Shown here piece by piece: positions 44,974 through 53,976 of a stretch of DNA of 64,000 bases. The notes beneath the pieces were generated by a model, which saw nothing but the letters and a program-made list of their open reading frames with translations, did not search any database and had not been told where the DNA came from. The stretch is taken from contig NZ_JALOAA010000003.1 in assembly GCF_023229025.1 (NCBI RefSeq), positions 18,301 through 82,300 of the forward strand, given 5' to 3'. How positions within the stretch are numbered: the stretch's first letter is position 1; each line of letters opens with the position of its first letter. Made by a program: the position numbers and the translations under genes. The stretch comes from Sulfurimonas sp. Lineage in GTDB: Bacteria; Campylobacterota; Campylobacteria; Campylobacterales; Sulfurimonadaceae.

Positions 44974-46149
44974 ATGAGTTTTAAGATAGCAATAGCCGGA
45001 ACAGGATATGTAGGACTTAGCAATGGGATTCTTTTAGCACAACATAATGAGGTTGTCGCACTAGACATTATCCCCGAGAAAGTGGAGATGCTAAACAAAA
45101 AAATCTCTCCTATTGAAGATAAGGAGATAGAAGAGTTTCTTTTAAGAGATGATTTAAATTTTCGTGCAACATTGGATAAAAACGAGGCGTATGACAAAGC
45201 CGATTATGTAATTATTGCAACGCCGACAGATTATGATGCACAAACAAACTACTTCAACACAAAAAGCATTGAGTATGTAATCGCTGACGTTCTAAAAATA
45301 AATCCAGATGCCGTAATGATTATAAAGTCAACCATTCCTGTAGGTTATGTAAAGAGCTTAAAAGAGAAGTTTAAAACAGACAATATTATCTTCTCACCTG
45401 AGTTTTTAAGAGAGGGATTGGCACTTCATGACAACTTATACCCAAGCCGCATTATAGTCGGTGAAAAGAGTAAAAGAGCAGAAGTGTTTGCTTCTCTTTT
45501 GGCAGATGGTGCCATCAAAAAAGATATACCAATTTTGTTTACAGATTCGACAGAAGCAGAGGCAATAAAACTCTTTGCAAACACATATCTTGCCATGAGG
45601 GTTGCATACTTTAACGAGCTTGACTCATACGCACAGACACACGGACTTGATACCAAGCAGATTATAGAGGGAGTGGGGCTTGATCCGCGCATAGGGACAC
45701 ACTACAACAATCCGAGCTTTGGATACGGCGGATACTGCTTGCCAAAGGACACAAAACAGCTTCTTGCAAACTATAAAGATGTACCAAGCAATCTGATAGA
45801 AGCGATAGTAAACGCAAATAGCACAAGAAAAGATTTTATAGCAGACTCAATTTTAGCCAAAAAACCAAAGGTAGTCGGAATCTACAGACTTGTTATGAAA
45901 ACAGGAAGCGACAACTTTAGAAGCAGCGCTATACAAGGCATTATGAAGCGCATAAAAGCAAAAGGGATAGAGGTAGTTATCTATGAACCTGCCTGCCAAG
46001 AAGATGATTTCTTTAACTCAAGAGTTGTAAAAGATTTGGACGAGTTTAAAAAAATAAGCGATGTCATAGTGGCAAACAGGCTTAGCGAGAATATTATGGA
46101 TGTAAAAGCCAAAGTCTATACGAGAGATATATTTAATAGCGATAGTTAA
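44974..46149 (+). CDS. ugd: UDP-glucose 6-dehydrogenase-type nucleotide sugar dehydrogenase
   Basis: Oxidises a UDP-hexose (most likely UDP-glucose) to the uronic acid with two NAD+. N-terminal Rossmann motif [17 protein letters not shown], catalytic Cys in [16 protein letters not shown]-terminal UDP-binding domain. 391 aa, the short bacterial Ugd class. It opens the polysaccharide locus and is followed after 11 bases by a UDP-glucuronate 4-epimerase-like gene, so UDP-GalA is a likely end product. Confidence 0.9.
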   Translation: MSFKIAIAGTGYVGLSNGILLAQHNEVVALDIIPEKVEMLNKKISPIEDKEIEEFLLRDDLNFRATLDKNEAYDKADYVIIATPTDYDAQTNYFNTKSIEYVIADVLKINPDAVMIIKSTIPVGYVKSLKEKFKTDNIIFSPEFLREGLALHDNLYPSRIIVGEKSKRAEVFASLLADGAIKKDIPILFTDSTEAEAIKLFANTYLAMRVAYFNELDSYAQTHGLDTKQIIEGVGLDPRIGTHYNNPSFGYGGYCLPKDTKQLLANYKDVPSNLIEAIVNANSTRKDFIADSILAKKPKVVGIYRLVMKTGSDNFRSSAIQGIMKRIKAKGIEVVIYEPACQEDDFFNSRVVKDLDEFKKISDVIVANRLSENIMDVKAKVYTRDIFNSDS

Positions 46150-46160
46150 GAGGATTTAAT

Positions 46161-47270
46161 TTGAAGATACTAGTAACAGGTACAGCAGGGTTTATAGGAA
46201 GCCATTTAGCCATTAAGCTTCTTGAGAGAGGTGATGAAGTAGTTGGACTTGACAATATCAATGACTACTATGACCAAAATGTAAAATATGGGCGACTTCA
46301 AAGAGGCGGTATTATAGATACACTTGAAAAAGGCAAAGAGATACCTTACGGCAAACTTCTGACATCGAGCACTAATGCAAACTATAAGTTTATAAAACTT
46401 AACCTAGAAGACAAAGAAGCAATGATGAAGCTTTTTGAAGCAGAAAAGTTTGATGCAGTATGTAATCTGGCGGCGCAAGCAGGAGTTAGATACTCTTTGA
46501 CAAATCCTGATGCCTATATGGATAGCAACATCATAGGATTTATGAATATTTTGGAATCTTGCAGGCAAAACAATGTAAAAAATCTTTGTTACGCTTCTAG
46601 CTCATCTGTTTATGGACTTAATGAAGAGTTGCCATTCTCTACAAAGCACAATGTGGACCATCCAATTAGCCTTTATGCAGCAAGTAAAAAATCAAATGAA
46701 TTAATGGCACACACCTATTCTCATCTTTTTGGAATAAGCACAACAGGGTTGAGGTTTTTTACAGTTTATGGACCGTGGGGAAGACCTGATATGGCACTCT
46801 TTTTATTTGTAAAAGCAGCGCTAGAGGGCAAAGCAATAGATGTTTTTAACAATGGCGATATGCTAAGAGACTTTACTTATATAGACGATATAGTTGAAGG
46901 AGTAATTAGAGTTATAGACAATCCTGCTCAAAAAGACAAAGCGTGGAACGGAGTAGATGGAGAAGTTTCAACTTCATCTGCACCATATAAAATCTACAAT
47001 ATCGGAAACAACAACCCCGTAAAGCTTATGGACTTCATAACAGCCATAGAAAACAAACTCGGTTGTAAAATAGAGAAAAACTTTATGCCAATCCAAGCCG
47101 GAGATGTACCAGCAACTTATGCTGATGTGACTGACTTGGTAGAGGATTTAGGTTATAAACCACAAACGCCTATACAAGAGGGGATTGATAAGTTTGTGGA
47201 TTGGTATTTGGATTTTTTTCAAGTTAAACTGACGATAAGAACATTAAGGGATAGATGTGGAGATAGTTAG
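46161..47270 (+). CDS. UDP-glucuronate 4-epimerase-type NAD-dependent epimerase
   Basis: Extended SDR enzyme converting UDP-GlcA to UDP-GalA, by family resemblance. NAD motif GTAGFIGSHLA at the N-terminus; catalytic Ser region ASSSSVYG and YxxxK in YAASKK. TTG start. The C-terminus is odd: after WYLDFF the protein runs 16 residues into the next gene. If the T7 tract at 47213-47219 had six T, the protein would end DFFKLN, which looks like a natural family end. The enzyme core is intact either way. Confidence 0.88.
   Translation: MKILVTGTAGFIGSHLAIKLLERGDEVVGLDNINDYYDQNVKYGRLQRGGIIDTLEKGKEIPYGKLLTSSTNANYKFIKLNLEDKEAMMKLFEAEKFDAVCNLAAQAGVRYSLTNPDAYMDSNIIGFMNILESCRQNNVKNLCYASSSSVYGLNEELPFSTKHNVDHPISLYAASKKSNELMAHTYSHLFGISTTGLRFFTVYGPWGRPDMALFLFVKAALEGKAIDVFNNGDMLRDFTYIDDIVEGVIRVIDNPAQKDKAWNGVDGEVSTSSAPYKIYNIGNNNPVKLMDFITAIENKLGCKIEKNFMPIQAGDVPATYADVTDLVEDLGYKPQTPIQEGIDKFVDWYLDFFQVKLTIRTLRDRCGDS
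47213..47219 (+). repeat. T7 tract at the epimerase 3' end
   Basis: Seven T. One T fewer moves the frame to a TGA at about 47231 and removes a 16-residue tail plus the 14-base overlap with the ORF6N gene. Confidence 0.5.
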
Positions 47271-47835
47271 ATTTGAGGCTTTGCAAAATAGACTAATAAA
47301 ATATAAGGGCAATCTAGTTTTAGTAGATAGTGATGTTGCAGAATTGTACGGAGTAACTACAAAAGAAATTAATCAAGCTGTATCAAATAATCTTGAAAAG
47401 TTTCCAAGTGGATACATTATAGAACTGACAAAAGAGGAAAAACAAGAGGTGGTCAAAAATTTTGACCACCTCGAAAAACTGAAATTTTCTCCACATCTTC
47501 CTAAAGTTTTTACTGAAAAAGGCTTGTATATGTTAGCTACTATAATAAAAAGTAAAATAGCAACTCAAACCACACTAGATATCATAGAAACTTTTGCTAA
47601 AGTAAAAGAGTTATCAAGAAATATTAACAGCATTATGAAAACAGAAGATGAAAATATACAAAAAGAGCTAGCACACAAATCAAATAAAATTTTAGAAGAG
47701 ATAATAGATATAGAACCTGATATTTTAGAAGACTCAAAAGATGGCGAAGTGGTAGAAACTACTACAAAGTTTGAATTTAATCTAGGGTTTGCGAAAGTTA
47801 GTAAAAGCATAAAAAGGGTAAAAAATGAAAAATAG
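47257..47835 (+). CDS. ORF6N domain DNA-binding protein
   Basis: 192 aa. The N-terminal ORF6N domain (about residues 8-95) shows [37 protein letters not shown], and [18 protein letters not shown] helical linker and acidic tail follow. ORF6N proteins occur in phages, plasmids and mobile islands as DNA-binding regulators and are foreign to sugar operons. GTG start with AAGGG upstream. It overlaps the epimerase by 14 bases and the next dehydrogenase by 11. Its coding sequence contains a 27-bp palindrome at 47446-47472. Confidence 0.85.
   Translation: MEIVRFEALQNRLIKYKGNLVLVDSDVAELYGVTTKEINQAVSNNLEKFPSGYIIELTKEEKQEVVKNFDHLEKLKFSPHLPKVFTEKGLYMLATIIKSKIATQTTLDIIETFAKVKELSRNINSIMKTEDENIQKELAHKSNKILEEIIDIEPDILEDSKDGEVVETTTKFEFNLGFAKVSKSIKRVKNEK
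47446..47472. repeat. 27-bp near-perfect palindrome inside the ORF6N gene
   Basis: Two 13-bp arms (GAGGTGGTCAAAA and its exact complement) flank one central A. It encodes the stretch [10 protein letters not shown]. It could form a cruciform or be a protein binding site. Confidence 0.85.
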
Positions 47836-49093
47836 TAAGATTTGCATCATCGGTCTTGGATATGTGGGACTTCCTTTAGCTCATGCATTTTCTTCAAAAT
47901 ATGAAGTAGTTGGCTTTGATATATCAAAGTGGAGAATTGATGAGCTTTCAAGCGGATACGACAGAACTCTTGAACTTAATGAAACACAACTAAAAGAAGC
48001 ATTTTCAAATGGTATGAAGTTTACATTGGAGATTGAAGATATTAAAGATTGTAATATCTATATAGTAACAGTGCCAACTCCTATAGATAAAAACAAAAGA
48101 CCTGATCTGACTCCTCTTATAAAAGCAAGCGAAACGGTAGGGAAAGTGCTTAAAGAAGATGATATAGTTATCTATGAAAGCACAGTTTATCCAGGTGCTA
48201 CAGAAGAAGATTGTGTACCAGTACTTGAAAAATTCTCAGGACTTAAATTCAATCAAGATTTCTTTTGTGGCTACTCTCCTGAGAGAATAAATCCAGGCGA
48301 TAAAGAGCATACTGTAACAAAGATACTTAAAGTTACAAGCGGCAGTACTCCTGAGACAGGAAAAAGAGTAGACGAATTATATGCAAGTGTTATTACTGCT
48401 GGCACTCATTTGGCACCTACAATCAAAGTAGCGGAAGCTGCAAAGGTTATAGAAAATTCTCAAAGAGATATAAATATAGCGTTTGTAAACGAACTGGCAA
48501 TTATATTTAATAAGCTTGGTATAAACACAAACGATGTCTTGGCGGCAGCAGGAACAAAATGGAATTTTCTTCCATTTCGTCCGGGACTTGTAGGTGGTCA
48601 CTGCATAGGGGTTGATCCCTATTACTTAACACATAAAGCTCAAGAGGTAGGTTATAACCCAGAGATTATCTTGGCGGGAAGAAGGCTTAACGACAACATG
48701 GGCATCTATGTAGCAAATCAAGTGATAAAACTCATGATAAAAAAAGGTCTCAAGATAGAGGGTTCAAAGGTGTTAGTTCTTGGCATCACCTTTAAAGAAA
48801 ACTGTCCAGATATACGAAACTCAAGAGTTATAGATGTGATAAGAGAGTTGCAAGATTTTGGATGTGATGTAGATGTGAGTGATTATTGGGCGGATGCTAA
48901 AGAAGTAAAGCATGAGTATAACTTGGACTTAATTGATAATGAAGAATTGAAATTTGAAAATTACAATGCAGTAGTTTTGGCGGTCGCTCATGAAGAGTTT
49001 AAAGAGCTAAATTCTCAATTCTCAATTCTCAACTCTCAATTAGTAACCTATGACATAAAATCTATTTTGAAAGAGAGTGACGGCAGGCTATGA
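47825..49093 (+). CDS. UDP-N-acetylglucosamine 6-dehydrogenase-type enzyme (WbpA/TviB-like)
   Basis: Oxidises C6 of UDP-GlcNAc to give UDP-GlcNAcA, the entry to the diacetamido uronic acid pathway coded downstream. Rossmann motif [15 protein letters not shown], substrate region [25 protein letters not shown], catalytic Cys in [15 protein letters not shown]. 422 aa, TviB/CapL type. Near the C-terminus a 7-residue repeat (LNSQFSI then LNSQLVT) is coded by a 35-bp heptad array at 49012-49046 in a variable loop. Its stop overlaps the next ATG (ATGA). Confidence 0.88.
   Translation: MKNSKICIIGLGYVGLPLAHAFSSKYEVVGFDISKWRIDELSSGYDRTLELNETQLKEAFSNGMKFTLEIEDIKDCNIYIVTVPTPIDKNKRPDLTPLIKASETVGKVLKEDDIVIYESTVYPGATEEDCVPVLEKFSGLKFNQDFFCGYSPERINPGDKEHTVTKILKVTSGSTPETGKRVDELYASVITAGTHLAPTIKVAEAAKVIENSQRDINIAFVNELAIIFNKLGINTNDVLAAAGTKWNFLPFRPGLVGGHCIGVDPYYLTHKAQEVGYNPEIILAGRRLNDNMGIYVANQVIKLMIKKGLKIEGSKVLVLGITFKENCPDIRNSRVIDVIRELQDFGCDVDVSDYWADAKEVKHEYNLDLIDNEELKFENYNAVVLAVAHEEFKELNSQFSILNSQLVTYDIKSILKESDGRL
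49012..49046 (+). repeat. Heptad array 1 (5 x 7 bp) inside the dehydrogenase gene
   Basis: Five consecutive 7-bp units: TTCTCAA three times, then CTCTCAA and TTAGTAA. Translated in frame as a 7-residue repeat. See arrays 2 and 3 at 51733 and 58059. Confidence 0.8.
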
Positions 49094-50052
49094 TGAAAAA
49101 TTTTGCTTTAATCGGTGCTGCAGGCTATATTGCACCAAGACACATGAAAGCTATAAAAGAGACGAGAAATAATCTTGTAGCAGCTATGGATAAATATGAC
49201 GGTATTGGTATTATGGATAGCCATTTCCCAGAGGCTAGCTTTTTTACAGAGTTTGAAAGATTTGATCGCTTTGTTGATAAATGGCATCGAGATGGAAATA
49301 AAAAGATAGACTATATGGCTATAGCTACACCAAACTATCTGCATGACGCACATATAAGATTCGCTCTTAAAAGTGGAGCAGACGCTATATGTGAAAAACC
49401 ACTTGTTTTAAATCCGCACAATATAGATCAGCTAAAAGTCATAGAGCAAGAGACCGGTAGAAAAGTAAACAATATTTTGCAACTAAGACTTCATCCTTCA
49501 ATCATAGCACTTAAAGAAAAAGTTCAAAAAGAACTAGAAAAAAACCCAAACAAAACCTATGATATAGATTTAACATATCTAACAAGTAGAGGTAAATGGT
49601 ATTTTGTATCATGGAAAGGCGATGAAACAAAAAGTGGTGGTATAGCCTCAAATATAGGGGTTCACTTTTATGATATGTTATGTTGGATATTTGGCGAGGT
49701 GCAAGAAAATATTGTGCATCTTAAAACTCCAGATACAAATGCTGGAAGTTTTAAACTAAAACATGCAAATGTAAGATGGTTTTTAAGTGTTAATTATAAC
49801 TATATTCCAGATGATGTTAAGGCTAGCGGTATGACTACTTATCGTTCTATAACTGTTGATGGAGATGAGATAGAGTTTAGTGGTGGATTTACTGATTTGC
49901 ATACAAGAAGTTATGAAGAGATACTAAAAGGCAAAGGTTTTGGGTTAGATGAAGCCTATGGATCTATTAGAACAGTTTCAACTATTAGAAATTTAGATTC
50001 AATAGGGATGAAGGGTGATTATCATCCATTTGTTAAAAAGGTAATAAATTAA
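49090..50052 (+). CDS. UDP-GlcNAcA 3-oxidase (WlbA/WbpB-like, Gfo/Idh/MocA family)
   Basis: Oxidises C3 of UDP-GlcNAcA with NAD+, preparing it for transamination. N-terminal Rossmann fold ([17 protein letters not shown]), the EKP motif in [15 protein letters not shown], and the H-x-x-D-type segment [13 protein letters not shown]. 320 aa matches WlbA. It overlaps the previous stop by 4 bases and is followed by the acetyltransferase and aminotransferase in the order seen in wlb/wbp loci. Confidence 0.88.
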   Translation: MMKNFALIGAAGYIAPRHMKAIKETRNNLVAAMDKYDGIGIMDSHFPEASFFTEFERFDRFVDKWHRDGNKKIDYMAIATPNYLHDAHIRFALKSGADAICEKPLVLNPHNIDQLKVIEQETGRKVNNILQLRLHPSIIALKEKVQKELEKNPNKTYDIDLTYLTSRGKWYFVSWKGDETKSGGIASNIGVHFYDMLCWIFGEVQENIVHLKTPDTNAGSFKLKHANVRWFLSVNYNYIPDDVKASGMTTYRSITVDGDEIEFSGGFTDLHTRSYEEILKGKGFGLDEAYGSIRTVSTIRNLDSIGMKGDYHPFVKKVIN

Positions 50053-50054
50053 AT

Positions 50055-50633
50055 ATGTCAAAGTGTTTTATTCATGAATCATCATATATAGATGAAAATG
50101 TAAGCATAGGTGACAATACTAAGATATGGCATTTTTCACACATCCTGAGCGGTTCTGTAATAGGAAGTAACTGCTCTTTTGGACAAAACTGTGTCGTCGG
50201 TCCAAAAGTAAAGATAGGAAGCGGTGTAAAAGTACAAAACAACATCTCTATCTATGAAGGCATAGAGATTGAAGATGACGTGTTTTTAGGTCCTTCTATG
50301 GTTTTTACAAATGTCACAAATCCAAGAGCTTTTATCGTAAGACGCCACGAATTTAAAAAGACACTTCTCAAATATGGCTGTACTGTAGGAGCAAACGCTA
50401 CCATAATATGCGGAGTAACTATAGGAGAGTATGCACTAATAGGAAGCGGAGCAGTAGTTAGCAAAGATGTAAAACCATACGCTTTAATGGTTGGCGTTCC
50501 TGCCAAACAGATTGGGTGGGTCAGTCGTGCAGGAAATACACTCAAGTTTGATGAAAAAAATGTTGCAGTTGATAGCTATGATGATAGTAAATACAAAATA
50601 GAAAATAACAACCTTATTGTGATAGAGGGATAA
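50055..50633 (+). CDS. UDP-2-acetamido-3-amino uronate N-acetyltransferase (WlbB/WbpD-like)
   Basis: Left-handed beta-helix acetyltransferase that acetylates the C3 amino group to give UDP-GlcNAc3NAcA. Hexapeptide repeats run through the protein ([36 protein letters not shown]), with the loop [13 protein letters not shown] typical of WlbB. 192 aa. ATG two bases after the oxidase stop; its TAA abuts the start of the aminotransferase. Confidence 0.9.
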   Translation: MSKCFIHESSYIDENVSIGDNTKIWHFSHILSGSVIGSNCSFGQNCVVGPKVKIGSGVKVQNNISIYEGIEIEDDVFLGPSMVFTNVTNPRAFIVRRHEFKKTLLKYGCTVGANATIICGVTIGEYALIGSGAVVSKDVKPYALMVGVPAKQIGWVSRAGNTLKFDEKNVAVDSYDDSKYKIENNNLIVIEG

Positions 50634-51737
50634 ATGAAGATAGATTTTGCAAACTTACAATATCAACATAATCTATATAAAGAGGAGATAGAAGAGGCTA
50701 TATTAAAAGTGGCTAGAAACTGTAACTTTATCATGGGTGATGAAGTTCAAGTTTTAGAAAAGAATTTAGAAGAATTTACAGGTGCTGCGTATGCAATATC
50801 TTGCAGCAATGGTACGGATGCTTTGCTGCTTGCTATGATGGCACTTGATATAAAACCAGGTGATGAGGTTATAACTACTCCATTTACTTTTATAGCCACG
50901 GCGGAAACTATAGCTTTTTTAGGCGCAGAACCAGTGTTTGTTGATATAGATGAAAAAACTTATAATATTGACCCATATAAAATAGAACAAGCAATCACGC
51001 CAAAAACAAAAGCTATTATTCCAGTAAGCTTATACGGACAGCCGACGGATATAGATGCCATCAAAGCGATTGCAGATAAACACAATCTAAAAGTGATTAT
51101 CGATGGTGCACAATCTTTTGGCAGTACCTATAAAGAGAAGACTGATGGTAACTTAGGAGATATCTCAACAACTTCTTTTTTTCCTGCAAAGCCTTTAGGA
51201 TGTTATGGTGATGGCGGAGCGGTATTTACAAATGATGAGGCTTTGGCAAACAAGATGAAATCTCTTAGACTTCATGGGCAATCAAAACGCTATCATCACA
51301 AATACATAGGCATGGGCGGAAGACTAGATACTATTCAAGCAGCAGTTTTAAATGTAAAACTAAAATACTATAAAAAAGATTTGGCTCTAAGACAGGAAGT
51401 TGCTTCTAAATATACAAAAGCTTTAGAAAATAGATTGGACTTGATTCTTCCATATATAGATGAGAAAATAACATCAGCATGGGCTCAATACTCGGTAAGA
51501 GTAAAAAATAGAGATGAAATACAGGAAAAACTAAAACAAGCAGGAATACCAACCGCAGTACATTATCCAATGCCATTACATCTACAAGAATGTTTTGAAT
51601 ATTTAGGGTATAAAAAAGGTGATTTTCCAATATCTGAGACAGTATCAGAGGAGATTATGAGCTTGCCAATGAATCCTTATGTAACAGATGAAGAGATTGA
51701 GTATATAACTAATGAGGTTGTAAATTGCATTCACTAA
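50634..51737 (+). CDS. UDP-3-oxo sugar aminotransferase (WbpE/WlbC-like, DegT family)
   Basis: PLP enzyme that adds the C3 amino group from glutamate to the 3-keto sugar. The PLP lysine is in TTSFFPAKPLGCYGDGGA; other motifs are CSNGTDALLLAMMALDIKPGDEVI and VSLYGQP. 367 aa is normal. The stop codon lies within the first unit of heptad array 2, so this repeat may have replaced the original 3' end. Confidence 0.9.
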   Translation: MKIDFANLQYQHNLYKEEIEEAILKVARNCNFIMGDEVQVLEKNLEEFTGAAYAISCSNGTDALLLAMMALDIKPGDEVITTPFTFIATAETIAFLGAEPVFVDIDEKTYNIDPYKIEQAITPKTKAIIPVSLYGQPTDIDAIKAIADKHNLKVIIDGAQSFGSTYKEKTDGNLGDISTTSFFPAKPLGCYGDGGAVFTNDEALANKMKSLRLHGQSKRYHHKYIGMGGRLDTIQAAVLNVKLKYYKKDLALRQEVASKYTKALENRLDLILPYIDEKITSAWAQYSVRVKNRDEIQEKLKQAGIPTAVHYPMPLHLQECFEYLGYKKGDFPISETVSEEIMSLPMNPYVTDEEIEYITNEVVNCIH

Positions 51738-51767
51738 AAACTAGCGACCAAAAACTAAAAACTAATA
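51733..51767 (+). repeat. Heptad array 2 (5 x 7 bp) after the aminotransferase
   Basis: Five units of consensus ACTAAAA/ACTAATA; unit 3 begins ACC instead of ACT, as in array 3. The array covers the aminotransferase stop and ends at the ATG of the 38-codon ORF. Confidence 0.8.
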
Positions 51768-51883
51768 TGTATGATTACTTAATCATAGATTCAGGCATCA
51801 TACGAATGACAAAAGATTGTGAATTAAAACAGCGAGTAATAGACTTGAATATATTTTTTATCAAGAGGAGTATAAAAATTTAA
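51767..51883 (+). pseudogene. 38-codon ORF, possible remnant of a UDP-galactopyranose mutase start
   Basis: The ATG sits at the end of heptad array 2. The peptide begins MYDYLIIDSGI, resembling the N-terminal FAD-binding start of Glf (MYDYLIVGAG-like), then degrades; VID later could match the second FAD contact. Its TAA overlaps the next gene's ATG (TAATG). It may be a gene remnant, a coupling leader or chance. Confidence 0.3.
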
Positions 51884-53058
51884 TGCCAACAAATAATAAT
51901 TTAATTTTAACAATTGAAAATTCATTAGAAGATTTTCAAAAAAAAGGTAATCTGGATTTGTCTTTGGAGTACTATAACCCAAATAATTATTTTGATGAAG
52001 TATATTTTATTTCATATAACCCAAATGATTTAAAGATTAAACATAATAAAGATTGGTTGGTTGTTATTTCGCCAAAGTATTTTAATTTTCTACACAAGTT
52101 TAAGCGTAAAAAAATATTTTTTTTATTTTTTTCAGGGTTTGTCTACATTTATCATATTTTTAATTTAATAAAAATTATTAAAAAAAATAATATTAAAATT
52201 GCAAGAACAGGTCATCCTTATTTAATGTCTTTTTCATTATTATTAGCATCAAAGTTCTCTAAAATACCTTTTGTTTCAACTATTGGGGGAGATAATAGAT
52301 TAGCGCAAAGTAAAATAGGAAGATACCATATTTTTAATAATAAATTTATTAGTTTTTTTGTAGAGGAGTTTGTTTTAAATAGAAGTGATAATGTTATTGT
52401 TCCTAACAAATATACGGCAAATTATGTAAGAAGTATTTCCAGTCAAAAAAACATAACTGTACTACCTTTACCATTAAGAAATGAATTATTCTATCGATTG
52501 AATGACGATGTTTGTATGATAGAACCAGAATATTTTTTATTTATAGGAAGATTAGTTGGAGATAAACATCCTGATTTTATCTTAGAGTTGTATATAAAAT
52601 TTGTTGAAAATAATCCAAAGACTACTAAAAAGTTAGTAATAGTTGGAAATGGTGAGATGATGGACGAACTTAAAAAAAGAGTTATTGATAGTAGTTTAGA
52701 AGATAAAGTTATTTTTACAGGATTTTTAAATACAAGTGAAATTATAAAATATTTAGAAAAAAATCCTATTTGCTTAATCCCTATATCGGGTTTTGTAATA
52801 TATGAAGCAGCTATTTTTGGAAATATGATAATTACTAGTGATATAGAATGGCATTCAGAATTTATAGAAGATGGTATTAATGGTTGGGTCGCTAAATATT
52901 TAGATATTAATAGTTGGCTTGAAAAGTTAAACTATATTGAGTGTAATCTAGAAGATTCTAAAAATAAAGCTTTAAAGCTTAAAGATAAAATGAAAGAACT
53001 AAAACCTGAAAATATTTATGCTCAGCAAATTGAACTATACAAAAAGGCAGTTAAATGA
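51883..53058 (+). CDS. Glycosyltransferase family 4-like protein
   Basis: 391 aa with a GT-B fold: the C-terminal domain has FLFIGRLVGDKHPDFILELY, LVIVGNGEMMDELKK, VIFTGFLNTSEIIKYL and a nucleotide-binding ISGFVIYEAAIFGN in place of the usual EGFGLxxxEA. Donor and acceptor are unknown. AGAGGAG 12 bases before the ATG. Very AT-rich compared with the preceding sugar enzymes. Its stop overlaps the methyltransferase start by 4 bases. Confidence 0.83.
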   Translation: MPTNNNLILTIENSLEDFQKKGNLDLSLEYYNPNNYFDEVYFISYNPNDLKIKHNKDWLVVISPKYFNFLHKFKRKKIFFLFFSGFVYIYHIFNLIKIIKKNNIKIARTGHPYLMSFSLLLASKFSKIPFVSTIGGDNRLAQSKIGRYHIFNNKFISFFVEEFVLNRSDNVIVPNKYTANYVRSISSQKNITVLPLPLRNELFYRLNDDVCMIEPEYFLFIGRLVGDKHPDFILELYIKFVENNPKTTKKLVIVGNGEMMDELKKRVIDSSLEDKVIFTGFLNTSEIIKYLEKNPICLIPISGFVIYEAAIFGNMIITSDIEWHSEFIEDGINGWVAKYLDINSWLEKLNYIECNLEDSKNKALKLKDKMKELKPENIYAQQIELYKKAVK

Positions 53059-53975
53059 AAAATAAAATTTTAAGAAAAATCTTAGAAAGTAGGCTGTACT
53101 TAGAAAATGATGGCATTTTTATTCAAGATAAAGAAAGTATTTCTTTTTATGAAATAAATAAAAAAGAACAATACGCAATGGATAAGGTCATCCAAAGTAC
53201 GAAAATAGTTAGTTCAAATCAACTAAAAGTATACTTTGATGAATATAGTGAAAAAAAGATAATAGATAAAAATATTTCAATAATTGAGATTATTAATTTA
53301 AAAGATAATTCACTTGCCATAGATTGTGGCTGCGGAGAAGGTGGGTATTTGAAAGTGTTATCAAAAAAATTTGATTTAGTAATCGCAATTGATTTGTCAC
53401 TAGAAGCTATATTGTATGCAAAAAAAACAAATAAAAGTTTAGATAATATAATATACATAAACGGATCTATGCTTGATTTTTATAATATTTTTGATGAACC
53501 TATTGCAGATTTTTGTTTATCGGCAGAAGTAATAGAACATGTACCATCCCCTAATCTTTATTTAGAAAATATTTATAGTTTACTTAAACAAGATGGGCTG
53601 CTTTTAATTTCAACCCCTTGTCAAAATTTATATTTTTATCCATTTCAATTTTTTTCAATGATTCTTACTAAGCCTAAAACCTTAATTAGGCTTTTAAATC
53701 CATTAGAAAACTGGGAATTTGCATTAAATTGGCATCCTGCAATGAGTAAGAAGAGTTTTTTGAAACTATTAACTAAACATGGTTTAGAAGTGAATTATTA
53801 CCAAAATTTTGTACCTTATTACTTTGATAAATTTCCTATTGTTTATTATATTGCAAATATTTTGCCTATTAAATATTCTCTAGGTTTTTATAAAGTGTTT
53901 TTAGAAAGTTATAATTCTTTAATTGAAAAAATTTCATTTGGCATAAGACAACATGCTTTGGTGAGAAAAAATTGA
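53055..53975 (+). CDS. Class I SAM-dependent methyltransferase
   Basis: 306 aa. Motif I is DCGCGEGG (residues 90-97), followed by AIDLS (motif II) and CLSAEVIEHVPSPNLYLENIYSLLKQDGLLLISTP (motifs for the Methyltransf_11 group). It probably methylates a sugar hydroxyl or a lipid-linked intermediate. AT-rich like its upstream neighbour. The asnB-like gene begins one base after the stop. Confidence 0.83.
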   Translation: MKNKILRKILESRLYLENDGIFIQDKESISFYEINKKEQYAMDKVIQSTKIVSSNQLKVYFDEYSEKKIIDKNISIIEIINLKDNSLAIDCGCGEGGYLKVLSKKFDLVIAIDLSLEAILYAKKTNKSLDNIIYINGSMLDFYNIFDEPIADFCLSAEVIEHVPSPNLYLENIYSLLKQDGLLLISTPCQNLYFYPFQFFSMILTKPKTLIRLLNPLENWEFALNWHPAMSKKSFLKLLTKHGLEVNYYQNFVPYYFDKFPIVYYIANILPIKYSLGFYKVFLESYNSLIEKISFGIRQHALVRKN

Positions 53976-53976
53976 T

